DNA from: Synergistaceae bacterium
GTDB lineage: Bacteria; Synergistota; Synergistia; Synergistales; Aminobacteriaceae
Reading direction: 5' to 3'
Assembly (NCBI GenBank): GCA_018436595.1
Contig: JAHDLC010000003.1
Coordinates: forward strand, 1 to 64,000
DNA length: 64,000 nucleotides
The position numbers were made by a program, and so were the translations under genes. Of the stretch, positions 34,941 through 43,041 are shown piece after piece (positions within the stretch are counted from its first letter, which is position 1; every line of letters starts with the position of its first letter). Below the pieces are notes generated by a model, which saw only the letters and a list, made by a program, of their open reading frames with translations, made no database searches and had not been told where the DNA came from.

Positions 34941-35915
34941 ATGAAGCCCATCCTGTCCTCATTCGCCCTGATAGCGTCAGGCCTGCTGCTCGGGTACGGA
35001 ATCCGCCGTCTGTTCGAGAAGGGTTTCCTCGGTCCCGGCGAAAGGCTCGACCGTCTCCGGTCCTTCCTGCAGCGCCTCGTACTGCTGGGTCTCGGGCCCG
35101 TGACCTTCGTGGGAGCCCTCTGGATCGTGGAGATCAGGGAGCCGAAAATCGCCCTCCTCGCCCTCATAGGGGCCTTCTGCCACATTTTCGGGGGTGGGGC
35201 GGCGGCACTCATCGCCAGGCTGTTCAGAATGGAGGCCCCCCAGGCGGGAGCCTTCTTCTGCTGCGGCTTCTTCACCAACGTGGGGGCCATCGGCGGACTG
35301 GTGATTTTCCTGTTTCTGGGGGAAGAGGGATACGCCATGGTCCCCCTTTTCAAGCTCCTGGAGGAACTCGTCTACTACGGCATCGGTTTCCCCGCCGCCC
35401 GGCTCTACAGCGCCGGAGCGAAAGGCAGGGCGGATGGAAGCCTCGTCCCCCGCCTTCTCCGGGACCCCTTTCTCAGGGTGGCCGTCGGCGGACTGGTCCT
35501 CGGGGCAGCCCTCAACCTGTCGGGCATTCCGAGGCCCCCAATGTATTCCTCCCTAAACAGCCTGCTCATTCCTCTCAGCACGGTGCTCCTCCTCGCTTCC
35601 ATCGGCATGGCCATGAGGTTCGGGGAAACCGCCCTCTACCTGAAGGAGGGGTTCACCATCATCTTTCTGAAATTTCTTCTCGTCCCGGCGGCCTGCGTCT
35701 CCCTCGCGGCACTGGCGGGCCTGAACGGCATCGCCGGCGGCCTCCCTCTGAAGGCCGTCCTCGTCCTTTCCTCCATGCCGGTCGCCTTCAACGCCCTTGT
35801 CCCGCCGTCCCTGTACGGCCTGGACCTGGACCTGGCGAACAGCTGCTTCCTGGTCTCGGTGCTCGGTCTGGCCGCCCTGCTGCCCGCCCTTCACTTCGCC
35901 CTGGACCTATTGTAG
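34941..35915 (+). CDS. AEC-family (auxin efflux carrier-like) transporter
   Basis: A 324-residue membrane protein with about ten hydrophobic segments. Its two-part layout with a hydrophilic middle (RLYSAGAKGRADGS) and the NLSGIPRPPMYSSLNSLLIPLSTVLLLASIGMAMRF stretch resembles PF03547-type carriers, which move organic acids such as malate or malonate. The short half-segments with GGG and proline match the helix-break regions. The substrate is not determined. GGAGGAGAG precedes the ATG. It converges on the OmpA-like gene with a 9-nt overlap of the 3' ends. Confidence 0.72.
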   Translation: MKPILSSFALIASGLLLGYGIRRLFEKGFLGPGERLDRLRSFLQRLVLLGLGPVTFVGALWIVEIREPKIALLALIGAFCHIFGGGAAALIARLFRMEAPQAGAFFCCGFFTNVGAIGGLVIFLFLGEEGYAMVPLFKLLEELVYYGIGFPAARLYSAGAKGRADGSLVPRLLRDPFLRVAVGGLVLGAALNLSGIPRPPMYSSLNSLLIPLSTVLLLASIGMAMRFGETALYLKEGFTIIFLKFLLVPAACVSLAALAGLNGIAGGLPLKAVLVLSSMPVAFNALVPPSLYGLDLDLANSCFLVSVLGLAALLPALHFALDLL

Positions 35916-36920
35916 GGACGGCTGCATTTCGACGAGCTCCACCCTGCGGTTCTTGGCCCGGCCCTCCTCCGTCCTGTTGGACGCCACCGGGGCGAGCATC
36001 CCCACCCCTGCCGGAACGAGCCGTGAAGCGGCTATTCCGTAGCTCTCCCGGAGGGATTTCACCACAGCCTCCGCCCGTCTCCGGGAAAGGCCCATATTGT
36101 ATTCCCGGTCTCCCGTGCTGTCCGTATGGCCCACGACAAGCACCCTGAGGTCCGGGAAGGTTTTCAGGAGCTTCGCCATCTCCTCCAGGGCTGCCTTCGA
36201 CTCGGGCTTGACGTCCGCCTTGTCCGTGTCGAAATAAATACCATAGAGGGCGATTTTTCCTGAGGACTCCAGGCCCCTGGCCATCTCTTCCGACGTGACC
36301 GTCACCATTTTCGTCTCCATTGGCTTCGTTTCCACCATGTCGACCCGGCAGTAGGTCCGCCCCTTCTCCATTTTCGTCTCCGAGCCCCAGAAATTGTTTT
36401 CGAAAGCGCACACCGTCACGTAGACGTTTCCTTCCGTGCGGACAAGGCGGGCTGAGAGGAACTGCTGGTTTTTCGTCCTCTCGTCCCCGGGGATGGGATA
36501 CTGCCTGTCCCGTCCGTACAGGGTCTCGGCAAAGCTGTCATAGGGGCCGAGTTCGTCCTTTGAACCGGAAAACAGGATCTCGTACCCCTTTTCCTTCAGC
36601 TCCCCCTCGTAGTTCCGGAACACCTCCAGGGCGCTCCGTCCCGCCGGGGCGACGTACAGAAGCCGCGCGGTCCTGCCCTCCGCCTTCTCCGAGGCGGTGA
36701 AGACATAGCGGTCGCCCCGGTATTCCGTCTTCCCCAGGGGGATGACCGTAACATCGTACTCCTTCGCCGAATACTGGACGATGAAGGACCCCTCGTACCG
36801 GCGGAGCAGAGGATAATCCTTTCCGCCCTTGATATCCGCCCCGGATGCGGGAGAAACCGGGAAGAACGACATGAGGAACACGAGAAGGAACCCCAGACAG
36901 CTGCCTCGACGCGAGAACAT
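35907..36920 (-). CDS. Exported OmpA-family protein with N-terminal DUF4892-like region
   Basis: A 337-residue exported protein. A signal peptide (FLLVFLMSFFPVSPASG) is followed by a region of about 190 residues (rich in charged strands, TKNQQFLSARLVRTEGNVYVTVC) like that of DUF4892 proteins. The C-terminal OmpA domain binds peptidoglycan: IYFDTDKADVKPESKAALEEMAKLL, then VVGHTDSTGDREYNMGLSRRRAEAV and NRRVELV. It should tether the outer envelope to the cell wall. AGGAGGGGG precedes the ATG. Confidence 0.84.
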   Translation of the reverse strand: MFSRRGSCLGFLLVFLMSFFPVSPASGADIKGGKDYPLLRRYEGSFIVQYSAKEYDVTVIPLGKTEYRGDRYVFTASEKAEGRTARLLYVAPAGRSALEVFRNYEGELKEKGYEILFSGSKDELGPYDSFAETLYGRDRQYPIPGDERTKNQQFLSARLVRTEGNVYVTVCAFENNFWGSETKMEKGRTYCRVDMVETKPMETKMVTVTSEEMARGLESSGKIALYGIYFDTDKADVKPESKAALEEMAKLLKTFPDLRVLVVGHTDSTGDREYNMGLSRRRAEAVVKSLRESYGIAASRLVPAGVGMLAPVASNRTEEGRAKNRRVELVEMQPSLQ

Positions 36921-36970
36921 GAAACCCCCTCCTGCAATCTCAGAATTGTCCGCATATTATAGCCGAAAAA

Positions 36971-36987
36971 AACGGGATCCTCCCGTT
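36971..36987 (-). terminator. Terminator of the wtp operon
   Basis: A 7-bp stem (36971-36977 with 36981-36987) on the minus strand with a 3-nt loop is followed by a run of seven T. It ends the wtpB-wtpC-wtpA transcript about 45 nt after the wtpA stop. Confidence 0.8.
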
Positions 36988-37029
36988 TAGGGAGAATCCC
37001 GGCAAAAAAGTGTCTTCCGGCAGAAAGAT

Positions 37030-37977
37030 TTACTTCAGCAGCGGGGCTATTCCAGCAGGGATTTTTGACCCGTCGCCCCAGGCTTTCGGCCCGACCACGT
37101 CCTGTCCCATATCTCTGAAGACCGCAAGGCCGCCCTCCGGGTCAAGGATGAATTTCACCAGCTCGAGGGCTGCGCCTGCGTTGGGGGCTCCTTTCGGGAT
37201 GGTGAGACCGTAGACGATGGGTTCTCCCTTCACCGTCATCTTCTTGCCCGGCTCCTTTCCCGCCAGTTCCACCGACGCGGCCGAGTAGGCGTCCGCGAGG
37301 GCGGGTTCCATGAGGTTGATCTCCACGGGGAGTTCAAGGTATTTCAGGCCGTGCTGCACCGCCACGGACTTGTACTCGAAGGCGTAATCCATGGTGCCGC
37401 TCTCAACCATGGCCACGAGCTCGATGGCCTTCTGGCGGACGGCCCGCCCCTGGTGCTTCATGGCCTGTTCGTAGAGCCCCTGCTTTCCATAGAATTTTTC
37501 CGCGAGTTGGAGCACCATGAGGCTCCTGTAGCCGCAGGGATCGGCGTCGGGCTCCGAGTGCCCCCACCGCACGTCCGGCCGCAGCATGACCCCGGTCCAG
37601 TTCTCCGGACCGATCTCGTCGCCGTATTTCGACTTCGGTCCGTACATGAGCACAATGGCGTTGCTGGCGAAAAGAGCGTTCCAGTCCGCCGCCCCGGGAC
37701 GGAGAAGTTTCTCGATGACCATGTAGTCCGCCGACAGGAACACGTCGCATCCGCCCCCGAGGTCGGTGATCTTCCGGGCAAGGGCCGCGCTCCCGCCCGA
37801 CTCCCTCAGGATGTCAATATCCGGGTGGGCGGCCTCGTAGAGGGCCTCGATCTTCGCCATGGGCGCCGCGAGACTGCCGGCGTGGTACACCGTCACCTTT
37901 TCCGCCGCGAAACACCCGGGTGAAAACGTCAGAAGAAGAGCAAGAAGGAGAACCGATGAAAACCTGAACCGTTTCAT
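37030..37977 (-). CDS. wtpA: Tungstate/molybdate ABC transporter substrate-binding protein
   Basis: A 315-residue periplasmic binding protein with a signal peptide (FSSVLLLALLLTFSPGCFA). The WtpA pattern is clear: VTVYHAGSL at the start, GGSAALARKITDLGGGCDVFLSADYMVIEKLL, FASNAIVLMYGPKSKYGDEIG, and the oxyanion-binding WGHSEPDADPCGYRSLMVLQLAE segment. It should bind tungstate or molybdate. GGAGG precedes the ATG at 8 nt. It is the last gene of the operon, an order (permease, ATPase, binding protein) the reverse of many wtp loci. Confidence 0.9.
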   Translation of the reverse strand: MKRFRFSSVLLLALLLTFSPGCFAAEKVTVYHAGSLAAPMAKIEALYEAAHPDIDILRESGGSAALARKITDLGGGCDVFLSADYMVIEKLLRPGAADWNALFASNAIVLMYGPKSKYGDEIGPENWTGVMLRPDVRWGHSEPDADPCGYRSLMVLQLAEKFYGKQGLYEQAMKHQGRAVRQKAIELVAMVESGTMDYAFEYKSVAVQHGLKYLELPVEINLMEPALADAYSAASVELAGKEPGKKMTVKGEPIVYGLTIPKGAPNAGAALELVKFILDPEGGLAVFRDMGQDVVGPKAWGDGSKIPAGIAPLLK

Positions 37978-38008
37978 ACACAACACCTCCGCATATATGA
38001 TGAGTTTC

Positions 38009-39037
38009 CTAAAAAACATGAACCGAATCCGGGGCTGCTGCGGCCACGCACCTTCCCCCCACGGGGACGCCGCCGGCGGCCACGACGGACGACAGGACGC
38101 TCGCCGAGAGGCGGATTCCGGCCTCCGTTTCGACGATGACCTCGAAAGCCATTCCCCTGGGAACAAGGGAGGCGATCCTCCCGGGAAAAGCGTTGGCCGT
38201 ACCGTCCGGAACATCCCTGACGAGGGCCACGTCCTCCGGCCGTATGCCCGCGAGCCTGGTTCCGGCGGGTGATGATTCCTCCACCTCGAGAACCGCCCCG
38301 TTGCCAAGAAAAGCTTTCCCGTGCCGCACTTCGCACTCGAAGATATTTTTCATGCCGACGAATTCAGCCACGGTACGGTTGGCCGGCTCCCTGAACACCG
38401 TCCGCACGTTCCCGGTCTGCTGCAGACTTCCTTCCGATACGACAGCGACCCGGTCGCCGAGGGAGAGGACCTCCCCGAAATCGTGGGTCACCATCACCAG
38501 GGTCATTCCCTCCCGGTTGATTTCCGCGAGGTAATCCCGCAATTCTTCCCGGAAGGCCGGGTCCAGGGCGGAAAGAGGTTCGTCCAGGAGGAGCACCGAT
38601 GGCTGCACGGCCAGGGCGCGGGCCAGGGCCGTCCGCTGCTGCTCTCCTCCGGAAAGGGTCCCGGGCGACCTGCGGAGAAGAGGGCGAAGCCGCAGCAGGT
38701 CCACGAGCCTGTCCACGCTCCCGCTGCCGTCCTTCCGGGAGAACCTCAGGCCCCACCGGATATTCTCCTCCACGGTAAGATGAGGAAAGAGGGCGTAATC
38801 CTGGTAGACGATGCCCACGCCGCGCTTCTCCGGAGGAACGGCCGTGACGTCTTTCCCGGCAATCAGTATCCTGCCGGAGGAAAGGGGCCGAAGCCCCGCC
38901 ACGGCCTCGAGAAGCAGGGTCTTTCCTGCCCCGCTGGGACCCACGATCATGAAGAACTCTCCCGGGGCGACCCGGAGGGAAAGGGATTCCAGGCGGAATC
39001 CGCCCAGGTCCATGGAAAGACCTTCCAGCGCGATCAT
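38009..39037 (-). CDS. wtpC: Tungstate/molybdate ABC transporter ATP-binding protein
   Basis: A 342-residue ABC ATPase with Walker A (GPSGAGKT), the Q-loop (YQDYALFPHLTVEENI), signature LSGGEQQR, Walker B (VLLLDEPLSALDP) and the H-loop (VTHD). The C-terminal 100 residues form a TOBE-like domain that could bind oxyanions. It overlaps wtpB by 4 nt, so the two are coupled. Confidence 0.9.
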   Translation of the reverse strand: MIALEGLSMDLGGFRLESLSLRVAPGEFFMIVGPSGAGKTLLLEAVAGLRPLSSGRILIAGKDVTAVPPEKRGVGIVYQDYALFPHLTVEENIRWGLRFSRKDGSGSVDRLVDLLRLRPLLRRSPGTLSGGEQQRTALARALAVQPSVLLLDEPLSALDPAFREELRDYLAEINREGMTLVMVTHDFGEVLSLGDRVAVVSEGSLQQTGNVRTVFREPANRTVAEFVGMKNIFECEVRHGKAFLGNGAVLEVEESSPAGTRLAGIRPEDVALVRDVPDGTANAFPGRIASLVPRGMAFEVIVETEAGIRLSASVLSSVVAAGGVPVGGRCVAAAAPDSVHVF

Positions 39038-39828
39038 CGCTCCTCGTCCTCCCGCCGCTTCCCGGCAGCCAGAAGCCTCAGCACGACGAACATGCCGAGG
39101 CAGACCAGGATAAGCTGGACTGCGACCGGGGTGGAGTATTTCAGCCCGAAGGTGGCGAAACGGTCATAGATGAGGGTCGGGGCGACCATGGGATGGTAGG
39201 CGATGATCACGACTGCCCCGAACTCGCTGACCGACCGGGCCCAGCTCATTATCAGCCCGGAGACGAGTCCCTTTCTGGCCAGGGGAAGGGAAACCCGGAA
39301 AAACACGGAGAGAAATGGCGCTCCCAGGGTCCGGGCCGCCCGTTCTATTCTCGGCGAGACGCCGTAAAACGCGTCCCGGGCGGCGTCAACATAAAAGGGA
39401 ATGGAAACGAACATGCAGGCGAGAATGATGCCGAGGTGGCTGTTCACCGGGGAAAGCCCGGCCTTGGTCAGCAGGGCACCGGCGGGGGCCTTCGGGGAGA
39501 AGGCCATCAGGACGGCGATGCCGGCCACAGTGTGGGGGATCATGATGGGGACGTCGATGATCGCCTCCAGGACGGACTTTCCCCGAAAGGTGTTCCGGGC
39601 GAGGAAATAGGCCAGGGGCGTTCCGAAGAGGGCAATGACGCCCGTTGCCGCCGCGGCGGTCCAGATGCTCCTCCAGAGGGCGCCGACAATTTCGCTGTCC
39701 GAAAAGGACGAAGCGACGATCCCCCAGTCGGCGCGGAGGAACATCCCTCCGAGAGGCCACAGGATGTAAAGCACGAGAAAAGATCCCATCGACAGCAGGA
39801 AAAGCCATTCCCTGGACGAACGCTGCAT
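39034..39828 (-). CDS. wtpB: Tungstate/molybdate ABC transporter permease
   Basis: A 264-residue inner-membrane permease with about six transmembrane segments. The permease signature with the EAA-like loop is RAARTLGAPFLSVFFRVSLPLARKGLVSG, and PIMIPHTVAGIAVLMAF is typical of ModB/WtpB. The ATG at 39828 follows GGGAGG; a longer frame reads back into the riboswitch region and is not used. First gene of the operon. Confidence 0.9.
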   Translation of the reverse strand: MQRSSREWLFLLSMGSFLVLYILWPLGGMFLRADWGIVASSFSDSEIVGALWRSIWTAAAATGVIALFGTPLAYFLARNTFRGKSVLEAIIDVPIMIPHTVAGIAVLMAFSPKAPAGALLTKAGLSPVNSHLGIILACMFVSIPFYVDAARDAFYGVSPRIERAARTLGAPFLSVFFRVSLPLARKGLVSGLIMSWARSVSEFGAVVIIAYHPMVAPTLIYDRFATFGLKYSTPVAVQLILVCLGMFVVLRLLAAGKRREDEER

Positions 39829-39892
39829 GGCCGCCTCCCATAAAAAAACCTCTCCCCGGAAAAAGAAGACGGTCCCTGTGGCGTGACGGCCG

Positions 39893-39993
39893 CTCCTCCT
39901 TTCCGAACGCGGGAGGCTTTTCCGTTTCCGGAAAAACCCGTCGGCCGGCCCCCAGGGCAAACGCCGGAAGGGGGTGCGGCTCGGAGGTGTTAT
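39893..39993 (-). promoter_or_regulatory. Moco/Tuco riboswitch upstream of the wtp operon
   Basis: Read on the minus strand, the leader contains the elements I know from the Moco RNA motif: a closing stem CACCTCC with GGAGG, AGCCGC, then CGGG, a variable stem TTTTTCC-GGAAAC-GGAAAA, and the 3' core GCCTCCCG followed by TCGGAAAGG. These align with E. coli moaA leader segments (GGGCGAAGG, CTTCGCCTCCCG, CTGGAAAGG). The downstream genes move the metal oxyanions that feed the molybdenum or tungsten cofactor. Whether the Moco or Tuco type applies depends on the P3 helix, which I cannot settle by eye. Confidence 0.75.
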
Positions 39994-40007
39994 TTTTGAA
40001 CGGGAGA

Positions 40008-40036
40008 ACCATACCATACTTTCGCCCCAATAACAA
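40008..40036 (-). promoter_or_regulatory. Promoter of the wtp operon
   Basis: On the minus strand TTGTTA (40031-40036), a 17-nt spacer and TATGGT (40008-40013) start transcription just before the riboswitch. The -35 box overlaps the Fur-like palindrome. Confidence 0.6.
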
Positions 40037-40050
40037 TGATAATCTTTATC
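40032..40050. promoter_or_regulatory. Fur-box-like palindrome overlapping the wtp -35 region
   Basis: The 19-nt sequence matches 16 of 19 positions of the classic Fur consensus (GATAATGATAATCATTATC). Its core is a perfect 7-3-7 inverted repeat at 40036-40052. It covers the -35 box of the wtp promoter, a place where a bound repressor would block RNA polymerase. It also lies about 110 nt upstream of the enzyme I promoter. A Fur-family protein (iron, manganese, zinc) is the likely binder; which one is unknown. Confidence 0.55.
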
Positions 40051-40159
40051 ATCTGGAGCTCCCGGAAGGACATACAGAAAGCGAATCTCCACCGCCTTTT
40101 TCTGTCGCCCTTGTGGATATTCTTTCCTTTGCCCGGAAAAATCTACCGGGGTCACTTTT

Positions 40160-40189
40160 TTGTTGAAAAAAGGAATTTAAGGGTATACT
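40160..40189 (+). promoter_or_regulatory. Promoter of the PTS enzyme I gene
   Basis: TATACT (40184-40189) with either TTGTTG (40160-40165, 18 nt spacing) or TTGAAA (40163-40168, 15 nt spacing) lies about 40 nt upstream of the start codon at 40227. Confidence 0.55.
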
Positions 40190-40226
40190 AAGAGAATATC
40201 CATCCGACAGGCAGGTGCAGACCGTC

Positions 40227-41948
40227 ATGAAAGGAATCGGAGCCTCTCCGGGCATAGCCATTGGCAGGGCAGTCATTCACTGGAAAGAACAGATCGACAT
40301 CCTCCGGGAGTTCGTTGAAGATCCGGAACGGGAGCTCGAACGATTCCGCACCGCCCTCGAGTTTGCCGGAGAGCAGATCCGCGAGTCCTATTCAAGGGTG
40401 CTCGAAACCGTCGGACCGGGAGAAGCGGCCATCTTCAGGTCCCACGGCATGATGCTGAAGGATCCTGATTTCGTCGGCCAGATCGAGCGCATGATCCTCG
40501 ACGGGAGCGTCAACGCCGAATGGGCGGTGAAGCAGGTGGCTGACAGCCTTATCCAGATCTTCGAAAGCATGGGAAACGATTATATGAAGGCCCGGTCCGA
40601 CGATGTGAAGGACATCTCCGACCGGGTGATCAAGCTGCTCCTCCAGGTCGGCGGGATCGACCTCTCGAATCTCAGGGAGCCGTCCATCATCGTGGCGAGG
40701 GAACTTACTCCCTCGGACATCTCCCAGATGGACAGGAAGATGACCCTGGGCATGGCGTCTGAAACGGGAGGCAAGACATCCCACACCGCCATACTCGCCC
40801 GGACTCTGGAAATCCCGGCCGTCATGGGAGTGAAAGAGCTCCTCGACGAAGTGGAAAACGGAGATCTCATGATCATCGACGGCGAAGCGGGCCAGGTGTA
40901 TGTGAACCCTGACGGGGAGACGGTGGAACGCTACCGGGAGCGGCTGGATCGGTACGAGTGCTTCAAGAAAAGCCTCTCGGAAGTCCGGGGACTGAAGACG
41001 GTCACCCTTGACGGGGTGGAGATCGAACTCGAGGCCAACGTGGCTTCCCCGAAGGACCTGGACGACGTCTTCAAGAACGACGGCGAGGGCGTGGGGCTCT
41101 ACCGGACGGAATTTCTCTATTTCGACAGCTCCCTCCTCCCCCCCGAGGACACCCAGTTCGAGCAGTACAGGGACGTGGTGGAGGCCATGAAGGGACGGCC
41201 GGTGGTCATCAGGACCCTTGACATCGGGGGGGACAAGAAGGTGGACTACCTCTCCATCCCCGAAGAGCAGAACCCCTTCCTGGGCTACCGGGCCATCAGG
41301 CTCTGCCTGGACCGGCAGGAGATCTTCAAGGTCCAGCTCCGGGCCATTCTCAGGGCCAGCGCCTACGGCCGGGTCCGCATCCTCTTTCCCATGATCTCGA
41401 GCCTCGAGGAGCTCCGTTCGGCAAAAAACATCCTTGAGGAGACCAAGGAAGACCTCCGGTCCCAGAACGTGCCCTTCGACGAATCCGTCCAGTCAGGCAT
41501 CATGGTGGAGGTGCCGTCGGCGGCCATCCTCTCCGACCACTTCGCCAGGGAAACGGACTTTTTCAGCATCGGCACCAACGACCTGATCCAGTACGCCGTG
41601 GCGGTTGACCGGGGAAACGAAAAACTTTCCCACCTCTACTCCCAGTACCACCCGGCGGTGCTCCGGCTCATAAAAACTGTCCTCGACAACGGAACCGCGG
41701 CGGGAATCCGGGTCGGCATGTGCGGCGAATCAGCCGGAGACCCGAAGCTCATTCCCATCCTCCTCGGCATGGGGCTCTCCGAATTCAGCATGAACCCTTC
41801 GTCCATCCTCCGGGCCCGGTGGATCCTCCGGAACCTCCGGAAAAGCGACCTGGAGGAGGCGGCATCCACAGCCCTGTCGCTGGCCACGGCGGAAGAGGTT
41901 GAGGAATACTGCTCCGGTCTGCTCCAGAACCTGAACCTCTGCCGCTGA
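40227..41948 (+). CDS. ptsI: Phosphoenolpyruvate-protein phosphotransferase (PTS enzyme I)
   Basis: A 573-residue enzyme I that passes phosphate from phosphoenolpyruvate to HPr. It has the usual opening MKGIGASPGIAIG, the phospho-acceptor H186 in GGKTSHTAILAR, the PEP-binding barrel with GVGLYRTEFLY and IRTLDIGGDKK, and the catalytic MCGESAGDP. The length is normal and no GAF domain is attached, so it is PtsI rather than PtsP. No HPr or EII gene is in the window. The ATG at 40227 is preceded by a weak AGGCAGGTG. Confidence 0.92.
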   Translation: MKGIGASPGIAIGRAVIHWKEQIDILREFVEDPERELERFRTALEFAGEQIRESYSRVLETVGPGEAAIFRSHGMMLKDPDFVGQIERMILDGSVNAEWAVKQVADSLIQIFESMGNDYMKARSDDVKDISDRVIKLLLQVGGIDLSNLREPSIIVARELTPSDISQMDRKMTLGMASETGGKTSHTAILARTLEIPAVMGVKELLDEVENGDLMIIDGEAGQVYVNPDGETVERYRERLDRYECFKKSLSEVRGLKTVTLDGVEIELEANVASPKDLDDVFKNDGEGVGLYRTEFLYFDSSLLPPEDTQFEQYRDVVEAMKGRPVVIRTLDIGGDKKVDYLSIPEEQNPFLGYRAIRLCLDRQEIFKVQLRAILRASAYGRVRILFPMISSLEELRSAKNILEETKEDLRSQNVPFDESVQSGIMVEVPSAAILSDHFARETDFFSIGTNDLIQYAVAVDRGNEKLSHLYSQYHPAVLRLIKTVLDNGTAAGIRVGMCGESAGDPKLIPILLGMGLSEFSMNPSSILRARWILRNLRKSDLEEAASTALSLATAEEVEEYCSGLLQNLNLCR

Positions 41949-41989
41949 GGGAAAAGAAATTTCCTTCAGGGAAGGATTATAATAAAGCC

Positions 41990-42313
41990 ATGAACGATGC
42001 CGCCCGCACCGACCGGGAATTTCCGTCCCTGCCCGAAATGCTGCGCCCTCTCTTCTGGGACGCGGAATGGTCCTCCGTTGATTTCGACAGGAACAGGACG
42101 GCGGTGATCGAGCGGATTCTGAACCTGGGGAACGAGGAGCAGCTTGCCTGGCTCCGCCGGAACGTCTCGCTGGACGAAATCCGTGCAGTGGTGTCCTCGA
42201 GCAGGCGGCTGAGCAGAAAGACGGCCCGGTGCTGGCAGAACTTCTTCGGGCTCAGGGAGGAGGACATGCGGTGTTTTGGGATGTTCTCGACAAACCCAGA
42301 CAATCTCTTCTGA
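41990..42313 (+). CDS. DUF6922-like partner (putative antitoxin) of the nucleotidyltransferase
   Basis: A 107-residue protein with SLPEMLRPLFWDAEWSSVDFDRNRTAVIERILNLG and SRRLSRKTARCWQNFFG. These resemble small DUF6922 proteins encoded next to AbiEii-type nucleotidyltransferases, where they are presumed antitoxins or specificity partners. It overlaps the next gene by 43 nt, which points to coupled translation. No DNA-binding motif is evident. Confidence 0.6.
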   Translation: MNDAARTDREFPSLPEMLRPLFWDAEWSSVDFDRNRTAVIERILNLGNEEQLAWLRRNVSLDEIRAVVSSSRRLSRKTARCWQNFFGLREEDMRCFGMFSTNPDNLF

Positions 42314-42909
42314 AAAGCATCGTCGCCTCCCCTCCCATCCGGGGGGCCTACCTCGCGGGGGGCACTGCCCTGGCCCTGCAGTACGGCCACAGGCTTTCCG
42401 AAGATTTCGACTGGTTCCTGCCCGAAAGCTTCGACCCCGGGAAACTGCCCGCCCTGCTTGAATGCTTCGGAACCGTCTCGGTCGCCGAGACCCACGCCGG
42501 CACCTTCCACGGGTGGATCGACGGCATACGGGTAACATGGCTCCATTATCCCAACCCCCTTCTCGATCCCCTCCAGGAGGTTCGGGATCTTCCCGGGCTG
42601 CTGCTTTCCTCACCCCGGGACACGGGACTCATGAAATGGGCCGCCCTCTCCGACCGGGGGGCCCGGAAGGACTTTCTCGACCTCTATGAACTGGGCCTCC
42701 AGGGGATCACCCTCGAAGAGCTCTTCCTCCTTCTGCCCAGGAAATTTCCCGGGCGGCGCCTCAACCTTTACCACATGGTCAAGGGGCTGAGCTACTTCGA
42801 CGACGCCGACAACGACCCCTGGCCCGTCATGCTCAGGGACGTGAGCTGGAGCGCCCTCCAGCGGTATTTCCTCTCCTCCCAGACCAGGCTGCTCCGGTCC
42901 CTCCCCTGA
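42271..42909 (+). CDS. AbiEii/AbiGii-type nucleotidyltransferase (putative toxin)
   Basis: A 212-residue DNA-polymerase-beta-type nucleotidyltransferase. The motif AYLAGGTALALQYGHRLSEDFDWF (with GG-x9-R-x-SEDFDWF) is that of the AbiEii/AbiGii toxin family, and LMKWAALSDRGARKDFLDLYEL is the second conserved block. Relatives act as toxins of type IV systems or as MenT-like tRNA nucleotidyltransferases. The GTG at 42271 is 8 nt from GGAGG and lies inside the partner gene. The pair stands alone with no other defence genes. Confidence 0.75.
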   Translation: MFWDVLDKPRQSLLKSIVASPPIRGAYLAGGTALALQYGHRLSEDFDWFLPESFDPGKLPALLECFGTVSVAETHAGTFHGWIDGIRVTWLHYPNPLLDPLQEVRDLPGLLLSSPRDTGLMKWAALSDRGARKDFLDLYELGLQGITLEELFLLLPRKFPGRRLNLYHMVKGLSYFDDADNDPWPVMLRDVSWSALQRYFLSSQTRLLRSLP

Positions 42910-42971
42910 GGGGAACCGTTCCACTGAAAACGGCCCTCTGGCTCCTTCGGCCGGGAGTCAAAGAAAAGAAA

Positions 42972-43000
42972 AATGACAGGGCCGGAAGCCCTGTCATTTC
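42972..43000. terminator. Bidirectional terminator after the AbiEii-like gene
   Basis: A perfect 12-bp stem (42972-42983 with 42989-43000) with a 5-nt loop lies between convergent genes, with T-rich ends on the minus strand. Confidence 0.8.
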
Positions 43001-43041
43001 CCACGTTTTCTCTCCGTTCTGAAATATTGACCAGGAGCGTA

